Assembly: GCA_900545455.1 (NCBI GenBank)
Contig: UQZF01000038.1
Coordinates: 1-17,933, forward strand
Source of the DNA: an uncultured Eubacteriales bacterium
Lineage (GTDB): Bacteria > Bacillota > Clostridia > Lachnospirales > Lachnospiraceae
DNA: 17,933 nucleotides
Reading direction: 5' to 3'
Under the pieces are notes generated by a model. That model was not told where the DNA came from, did not search any database, and saw only the letters and a program-made list of their open reading frames with translations. A program made the translations under genes and the position numbers. Shown here piece after piece: positions 13,368 to 17,933 of this stretch (its first letter is position 1; every line of letters starts with the position of its first letter).

Positions 13368-13601
13368 GTGTATAACGTATTATATTTATGCATATCACGA
13401 CTTTTGGGAGAAGCTTAGATGTTCTTAGAACTCTGCTAAATATCTAGCCAAAAGCAGCACGGATGCTGCTTTAGAAGCAATGCATACAAGGATGTATGCT
13501 TTGCTTCAGTGGCGAATGTATGGAATACCTTTATCAGAGTTCTTAGAACATCTTACTTCGGACAACGGAGCTGATATGCATAAATATAATACGTTATACA
13601 C
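13368..13601. repeat. 234-bp structured inverted-repeat element with perfect 30-bp ends
   Basis: The terminal arms 13368-13397 (gtgtataacgtattatattt...) and 13572-13601 are exact reverse complements over 30 bases. Inside, 13417-13435 pairs with 13535-13553 (18 of 19), and 13437-13440 pairs with 13530-13533. Two nested hairpins fill the centre. One is aaagcagca-cgga-tgctgcttt (13451-13472, 9 bp perfect); the other has arms 13474-13487 and 13494-13507 (13 of 14 pairs) with loop aaggat. The whole folds into a long stem with an internal loop and a two-hairpin head. No ORF is present. It could be a miniature inverted-repeat transposable element or a structured RNA. The single copy in this window cannot decide between them. 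Confidence 0.85.
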
Positions 13602-13607
13602 AGTTAG

Positions 13608-13925
13608 GTGTATACAGCAATTGTAAAGCAGTCCGAGGACAACATCATTCGGCTTGCAACCGACAGCAGGCACAGGCAGAATAAGCTGAAAGGTGTGAGA
13701 GCACTGCTTTTTGTCATTGTTCTGGCTGCGGGTGCGGTTATTGGGGTAAGGCTGTATCTCTTAAACAGACCACGGAATTATATCTGCGCGGTCGACAGGG
13801 AGAGTGTCGAGATGAAGACTGCACAGCTATTAAGTTCAGCAGGCAGCATGCTGAATAAATACAGCTTATCAGATAATGCTTTTGAACATAAAAAAGGGTG
13901 CACCGGTGGGAAAGGTGTGGTATAA
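13608..13925 (+). CDS. Short single-pass membrane protein ORF, probably 5'-truncated
   Basis: An ORF of 105 codons opening at GTG 13608, only 6 bases past the right arm of the inverted-repeat element. A stop in frame (tag 13605-13607) precedes it and no ribosome binding site is visible. The product has a basic stretch (RHRQNKLKGVR), one hydrophobic helix (about residues 31-52, ALLFVIVLAAGAVIGVRLYLL) and a short outer part. The family is not recognised. The lack of a start signal and the position against the repeat element suggest that the 5' end was lost or separated when the element arrived. Its 3' end overlaps the likely -10 box of the next gene. It may be a decaying gene. Confidence 0.45.
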   Translation: MYTAIVKQSEDNIIRLATDSRHRQNKLKGVRALLFVIVLAAGAVIGVRLYLLNRPRNYICAVDRESVEMKTAQLLSSAGSMLNKYSLSDNAFEHKKGCTGGKGVV

Positions 13926-13926
13926 T
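13912..13926 (+). promoter_or_regulatory. Extended -10 promoter of the chemotaxis receptor gene
   Basis: TGGTATAAT (the -10 hexamer is 13921-13926), preceded by a g/a-rich stretch with no good -35. It lies about 65 bases before the receptor start at 13991 and overlaps the stop codon of the upstream ORF. Confidence 0.5.
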
Positions 13927-13990
13927 ACATAACATCTACAACCAATACAATGGTATGTAAATAATTAGTATGAAGAAGGAGAACACTGAA

Positions 13991-15652
13991 ATGAAGGGAA
14001 AACTCGGATATCTGCAGGTAATCCTTATGATTGGCTGCATACCACTGACTGTTGCAATTATGGCAATTACCATATACTCAGCCGGTAAAATGAAAAGTGA
14101 GCTGATTGACAGCACATATCTTCGTCTGAAGGCCTGCACTACATCTGTGGAGCAGTATTTTACATGGGATATCAGGGAGGATATTCTGGAAAGAGATGAA
14201 ATAAGCTATCAGTTCATAGATTCACTCAAGGCTGATGATATTGAACAGACACTGTTCATTGGCGATGAAAGATTCATTTCATCCATAATTGATGAAAACG
14301 GAAAGAGAAATGAAGGAACGAAGGCTGAGCCTGAGATATGGGAGCAGGTAAAAGCAGGAAACGATTACAAGGCATCGGGAGTAGAAATACAGGGGGAGAA
14401 GTATTATGTGTATTACTCACCTGTATATTCAGACGATGGAGAGATCCTTGGAATGGCATTTTCGGGAGAAAGACAATCCGCAGTAGAGAATTCATTGGCT
14501 GATACGCTGATGAACCAGTTCATAATATCAGGTATACTGCTTGTGTTGTTTGTAGGCATTATGATAGTTCTTGCATTCAGAATCCGCAGACCGCTTATGA
14601 TAACATCAGGTTATATTGAGCGTGTGGCTGATGGTGACCTTTCGGGAAGACCTGAATGCAGCTCGGTTATATCAGAGGTTAAAACCCTGATAAATGCCTC
14701 TACCTCCTTAGCGGACAAGCTCGGAGGGATTGTTACGGAGGTGGACGAACATGCAGATATTCTTGATAGCAGCATGGCTTCATTAAATGAACTGGCGGAA
14801 ACGAACAGTACCAGCACGAACCAGATAAGACAGGTGATGGATGACCTGTCATCCACGGCGGTAACGCTTGCTGATAACGTACAGTCTGTTAATGCCAAGG
14901 TCAGCGAAATGGGTGACAATATGTCTGCAATCAATTCGGAGGCGGTTACCCTTAACGACAATTCGGATAAAATGAATAGGGCGGGTCAGAATGTATCTGA
15001 GTCAATGACCCTTGTACTGACAAGCTCGCATACAGCATCGGACATTATTGCCCAGCTTATAGAACAGGTAAATGAAACCAATAAGGCAATAGCTTCCATT
15101 AATGAAGCGGTTGAACTTATTTCGGATATTACATCGCAGACAAATCTGTTGTCACTTAACGCATCGATTGAGGCGGCGAGGGCAGGACAGGCAGGCAGAG
15201 GCTTTGCTGTTGTTGCCTCAGAAATAAAACAGCTCGCAGATCAGAGCAGTCAGGGGGCAGATTCGATTAAGAATATTGCAGACAACATTCTTGAGAAATC
15301 CAACAGATCCGTGATCCTGACAGGCAGAATGAAGGAGCTTGCCGAGCAGGAGCAGACAGACATAGGAAATGCAAAGGAAAGCTTCGATATACTGAACCGT
15401 ATAATAGAAGAAAATGCTGCTATTGCACAGACGGTTATGGACAAAACAAAAAATCTTGAAGCTCTTAAGCTTGATATTATAAACAGTGTATCTGAGCTCA
15501 GCGCGATAAGCGAAGAAAATGCTGCCAGCAATGAGGAGGTAACTGCAAGAGTTACGGAGATTGCAGAGTCAGTTAACAGAATCTCAGAGGATACCCAGAC
15601 TGTAAGGAAGGTATCATCTGACATGAAAGAACTGATGGATTATTTTAAGTAG
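13991..15652 (+). CDS. Methyl-accepting chemotaxis protein
   Basis: Transmembrane chemoreceptor that controls the CheA kinase. Counting from the ATG at 13991 it has 553 residues: TM1 (about 8-31), an extracellular single-Cache-like sensor (about 35-170, with YYVYYSPVYSDDGEILGMAF), TM2 (about 177-197), HAMP (about 198-250) and a long coiled-coil signalling domain. The conserved kinase-contact tip is at 383-415 (TNLLSLNASIEAARAGQAGR, then GFAVVASEIKQLAD). The start at 13991 is preferred over the ATG at 13970 because AAGGAG (13976-13981) sits 9 bases before it, while no site precedes 13970. It implies a motile host, although no other chemotaxis genes are in view. The ligand cannot be told from the sequence. 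It is probably monocistronic, with a terminator about 105 bases downstream. Confidence 0.95.
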   Translation: MKGKLGYLQVILMIGCIPLTVAIMAITIYSAGKMKSELIDSTYLRLKACTTSVEQYFTWDIREDILERDEISYQFIDSLKADDIEQTLFIGDERFISSIIDENGKRNEGTKAEPEIWEQVKAGNDYKASGVEIQGEKYYVYYSPVYSDDGEILGMAFSGERQSAVENSLADTLMNQFIISGILLVLFVGIMIVLAFRIRRPLMITSGYIERVADGDLSGRPECSSVISEVKTLINASTSLADKLGGIVTEVDEHADILDSSMASLNELAETNSTSTNQIRQVMDDLSSTAVTLADNVQSVNAKVSEMGDNMSAINSEAVTLNDNSDKMNRAGQNVSESMTLVLTSSHTASDIIAQLIEQVNETNKAIASINEAVELISDITSQTNLLSLNASIEAARAGQAGRGFAVVASEIKQLADQSSQGADSIKNIADNILEKSNRSVILTGRMKELAEQEQTDIGNAKESFDILNRIIEENAAIAQTVMDKTKNLEALKLDIINSVSELSAISEENAASNEEVTARVTEIAESVNRISEDTQTVRKVSSDMKELMDYFK

Positions 15653-15757
15653 TTGTGTACATATGCGATACCGGAGCTGCTGCCGGGCTTCTTACAAAGG
15701 TTGTGATGGAAATAAACATCAATGAAGCTTTTGCCGGCAAGGATATAGGTGTCGATG

Positions 15758-15794
15758 AAAAGGTATCAGTCCGTCAAGGATTTGATACCTTTTT
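15758..15794 (+). terminator. Terminator after the chemotaxis receptor
   Basis: An 11-bp perfect stem aaaaggtatca / tgatacctttt (15758-15768 and 15783-15793) with a 14-base loop, ending in a T-run. The 105 bases between the receptor stop and this hairpin show no convincing gene. Confidence 0.85.
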
Positions 15795-15819
15795 GTGTAT
15801 TAGGATGATGTTGGGGAGC

Positions 15820-15855
15820 TATAACATTGCAAAAGATGAAAAAGAATGTTATAAT
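15820..15855 (+). promoter_or_regulatory. Promoter of the 650-aa regulator, overlapped by an inverted repeat
   Basis: TTGCAA (15827-15832), 17-base spacer and TATAAT (15850-15855), with TG before the -10 (extended). A perfect 9-bp inverted repeat, tataacatt (15820-15828) and aatgttata (15845-15853), spans both boxes. Binding there would block RNA polymerase, so this is a candidate autoregulatory operator. Confidence 0.8.
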
Positions 15856-15877
15856 AGACACATGAGGAGGGCACCGG

Positions 15878-17830
15878 ATGATGGAATATAAAGATAATGA
15901 TTTCGGTAATCTTATAAAGAGTATCCGAGATAAGAATAAAATCAATGCGGAAACACTGGTCAGGGGTATTTGCTCGGTGAAGGTTCTGAATAATATAGAG
16001 AGCGGGAAAACATTTCCCGGTTATCTTTTGAGGAATTTTCTGATTGACAGGCTCGGACTTGCGAGAGAGTGGTTTGAGAATATGCTCACGGTAGGTGAGT
16101 ATGAGGAGTGGAAGTGCAGGAGAAGGATAATCAGTCAGCTCAGAAAGAAAGAATACATGAGTGCGGATGCGCTGGTTGAAGAATACAGGAAAAAATATAT
16201 TGCCGGAGACATAGCAGCTATAGATGGTATATGTGCACAGAAACTTGATGAAAATGAAGCGGATGAAAAGCTGAGGCTGCAATTTTATTATACCGTGAAG
16301 GGGATGTGTAGTAACGATGGAGAGGAGCCCTATTATGAGCTGGCGGCCGCATTGACATCTAAAGCATACCATGGTGGGATAATTGATGAGAGTATTCTTT
16401 CAAGATATAAGCTGTCGATTGGAGAGCTTAACCTTTATTTGGAAGCCGTGTGGCATAGTAAAGATGCAGGAAATAAAGAGAAGGTTATCAATGCACTGAT
16501 AGCCTGTCTGGACACGCATTATTACGATATCAAAACGAAAGTAAAAATATTTCCCAAACTGGCGGTTTATTATTGCAGATTAAATGAAAATACGACGGAT
16601 TTAAATGTACTCAGGCGTATGCAGAAAATCTGTGATGAAGCCATAAGCCTTTTAAGAGCACAAAAGAGGGCTTATTATATAGTGGAACTTTTTAATATTT
16701 ACTTATGTATTGCAGATAAGCTATGTGAAACTTTAAAGGATGATGGGCATGTCGGATTTCAAAAACAGGTGAAGTTCGATAAAAGAAGAATAAGGCAGTG
16801 GCTTGACGCGATACTTAACGAGTACAGAATAAGAGAAGTCCCACTTACAATGCCGAATGATTTCTACATTTATCAGGAAGGAACTGCTTATTGTATTAAT
16901 GACGTTATAAGGGCAAGACGAGAATTGTTAAGATTTAACAGAAAAGATTTATGTGACGGAATATGTGCCGAAAAAACTATTGAAAAGACTGAACAGCATA
17001 AAAGTAATCTGCAGTATGCCAATATGAAACTTATATATAATCGTCTTAATCTGCCATGTACTTATCAGTATGCATCGCTTATTGTGCCGGATATTATTAC
17101 CCTTGAAAGGGAAGAAGAAATCAACCAGCTTGCAGGAAGGAATGAATTATCCGATGCGCTCGCAGCTATGGAAGAACTAAAAAAGGATATACCAGGGTAT
17201 TCATATAATATGCAGGAGCTTGGGTGGATAGAGCAGGTTATATTAAACAATCGTTGGAAACTAACGCCACAGGATGCTGCAGACAGGGTAAAGACGCTTA
17301 TAGAACTTACGGTTCCGTTAAAGTACATTGACAATTTCATAAATAACAGAAACCATGGGCTTAGGAAAAATGAGCAGGTGAGTAAAAGAATCTATTTTAC
17401 ACGTACAGAGCTTGCTTGCATTGTATCACTTGCCGGATATTATGGTAAGTCAGGGCTCATGGAGAAAGCCATGGATTATATGGGACTGCTATATGAATAT
17501 CTCACAAATAACGGAGAGAGTGATGACGTATATTGTATGGAGAGTGTATTTACAAGATTTATGACTCATTATACCAGTATGCTGGGAGATATAGGAAATT
17601 TTGAAGTCTCCGACAGACTTGCAGATGAGGCAGCAAAACGGATGCTTGAATTGTATCGGCCTGAGAAAATCTGGTGGCACAAATACAATAATCTATGGAA
17701 TGATGAAACCAAGGAAAAAGACAAGGAGAAGTACAATTCGGTTCTGAGGGAATGTGCGGCATTGTGCGAAATATATGACGGAGAATCGGTTGCCAAAATT
17801 TTTACGAATAAGATAGTCAGCTCTTGCTAA
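15878..17830 (+). CDS. HTH regulator with long helical-repeat domain (possible peptide-sensing type)
   Basis: A 650-aa cytoplasmic protein. Residues about 8-62 (FGNLIKSIRDKNKINAETLV ... LNNIESGKTFPGYLLRNFLI) look like an XRE-type helix-turn-helix: the LxxIExGKxxP pattern is typical of its last helices. The remaining 580 residues are entirely helical in character with TPR-like repeats and no catalytic motif. This layout matches RRNPP-type regulators (Rgg, PlcR, PrgX), which bind short peptides in the repeat domain, but the length is about twice theirs, so the assignment is tentative. GAGGAGGG lies 7 bases before ATG 15878; ATG 15881 is an equal alternative start. The predicted leader is only about 16 bases. 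A new gene starts 88 bases after the stop, which would suit a cognate peptide gene. Confidence 0.75.
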   Translation: MMEYKDNDFGNLIKSIRDKNKINAETLVRGICSVKVLNNIESGKTFPGYLLRNFLIDRLGLAREWFENMLTVGEYEEWKCRRRIISQLRKKEYMSADALVEEYRKKYIAGDIAAIDGICAQKLDENEADEKLRLQFYYTVKGMCSNDGEEPYYELAAALTSKAYHGGIIDESILSRYKLSIGELNLYLEAVWHSKDAGNKEKVINALIACLDTHYYDIKTKVKIFPKLAVYYCRLNENTTDLNVLRRMQKICDEAISLLRAQKRAYYIVELFNIYLCIADKLCETLKDDGHVGFQKQVKFDKRRIRQWLDAILNEYRIREVPLTMPNDFYIYQEGTAYCINDVIRARRELLRFNRKDLCDGICAEKTIEKTEQHKSNLQYANMKLIYNRLNLPCTYQYASLIVPDIITLEREEEINQLAGRNELSDALAAMEELKKDIPGYSYNMQELGWIEQVILNNRWKLTPQDAADRVKTLIELTVPLKYIDNFINNRNHGLRKNEQVSKRIYFTRTELACIVSLAGYYGKSGLMEKAMDYMGLLYEYLTNNGESDDVYCMESVFTRFMTHYTSMLGDIGNFEVSDRLADEAAKRMLELYRPEKIWWHKYNNLWNDETKEKDKEKYNSVLRECAALCEIYDGESVAKIFTNKIVSSC

Positions 17831-17854
17831 GGATTCTTTCCCGAAAAGGGGGAT

Positions 17855-17870
17855 GTTTTAAATTTAAAAC
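17855..17870. promoter_or_regulatory. Perfect 16-bp palindrome upstream of the last gene
   Basis: gttttaaatttaaaac is its own reverse complement. It lies 25 bases after the regulator stop and about 48 before the next ATG, a position suited to an operator. A/T-only centres of this kind also arise by chance in A/T-rich spacers. Confidence 0.4.
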
Positions 17871-17917
17871 AGATTGTAGAATATATACAAAAGAGAATCA
17901 ATGGAGGAGCATACGGA

Positions 17918-17933
17918 ATGAAGAACACAAAAA
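17918..17933 (+). CDS. Start of a downstream gene, cut by the window edge
   Basis: ATG at 17918 begins MKNTK, with GGAGGAG 8-9 bases upstream, an excellent ribosome binding site. Only five codons are visible. The basic start would suit a signal peptide of a small exported protein, but five residues are not evidence of that. A six-codon frame ATG GAG GAG CAT ACG GAA TGA (17901-17921) overlaps the start by four bases; it is probably a by-product of the ribosome binding site. Confidence 0.6.

Noticed and set aside
15655..15891. 78-codon ORF (TTG start) containing CDTGAAAGLLTKVVMEININ
   Set aside because: It runs through a clear terminator hairpin and the promoter of the next gene and overlaps that gene's start; no ribosome site. 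At most a decayed gene end could lie in 15658-15757.
1..17933. tRNA, rRNA and CRISPR loci
   Set aside because: No cloverleaf, rRNA-like or regular repeat-spacer sequence was noticed on either strand while reading; a dedicated scan was not possible.

Overview
The window looks like a chromosome segment of an anaerobic Clostridia-type Bacillota, most likely a Lachnospiraceae member. The signs are strong GGAGG-type ribosome binding sites, lipobox lipoproteins, the one-step diaminopimelate aminotransferase route (dapL next to dapF), a GSI-alpha glutamine synthetase followed by an ANTAR-domain protein, and extended -10 sigma-A promoters. This is inferred from gene content; no database search was possible.

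Region 1 (1-6481): a NodB-family polysaccharide deacetylase gene, cut at the window's left edge, is split by a 5.84-kb integrative mobilizable element (404-6240). The element carries a large serine recombinase just inside the left junction. It also has two small minus-strand genes (a primase-like N-terminal module and an unknown), a 0.6-kb non-coding block ending in a perfect 36-bp palindrome, a 48-aa ORF, a candidate oriT, a MobV-type relaxase, a cargo SH3-like lipoprotein and a ribbon-helix-helix protein at the right end. The two ends share only the dinucleotide GA. Joining host sequence across that GA restores the deacetylase frame exactly, and joining the element ends gives a dyad-symmetric attP.

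Region 2 (6540-8570): a small unknown gene, a CapA-family lipoprotein and a tiny CxxC/CxxC lipoprotein. Region 3 (8571-13005): nitrogen and lysine/cell-wall metabolism: glnA, an ANTAR protein with a degenerate receiver, dapF and dapL. Region 4 (13006-13925): terminator, a 234-bp highly structured inverted-repeat element with perfect 30-bp terminal arms, and a short membrane-protein ORF that looks 5'-truncated. Region 5 (13991-17933): a methyl-accepting chemotaxis protein, then a 650-aa HTH plus helical-repeat regulator whose promoter is overlapped by an inverted repeat, followed by the first codons of another gene.

Most interesting: the precise gene-interrupting serine-recombinase element, the 234-bp structured element, the relaxase start codon buried in a hairpin that displays its Shine-Dalgarno in the loop, and the possible peptide-sensing regulator with a small gene immediately downstream.
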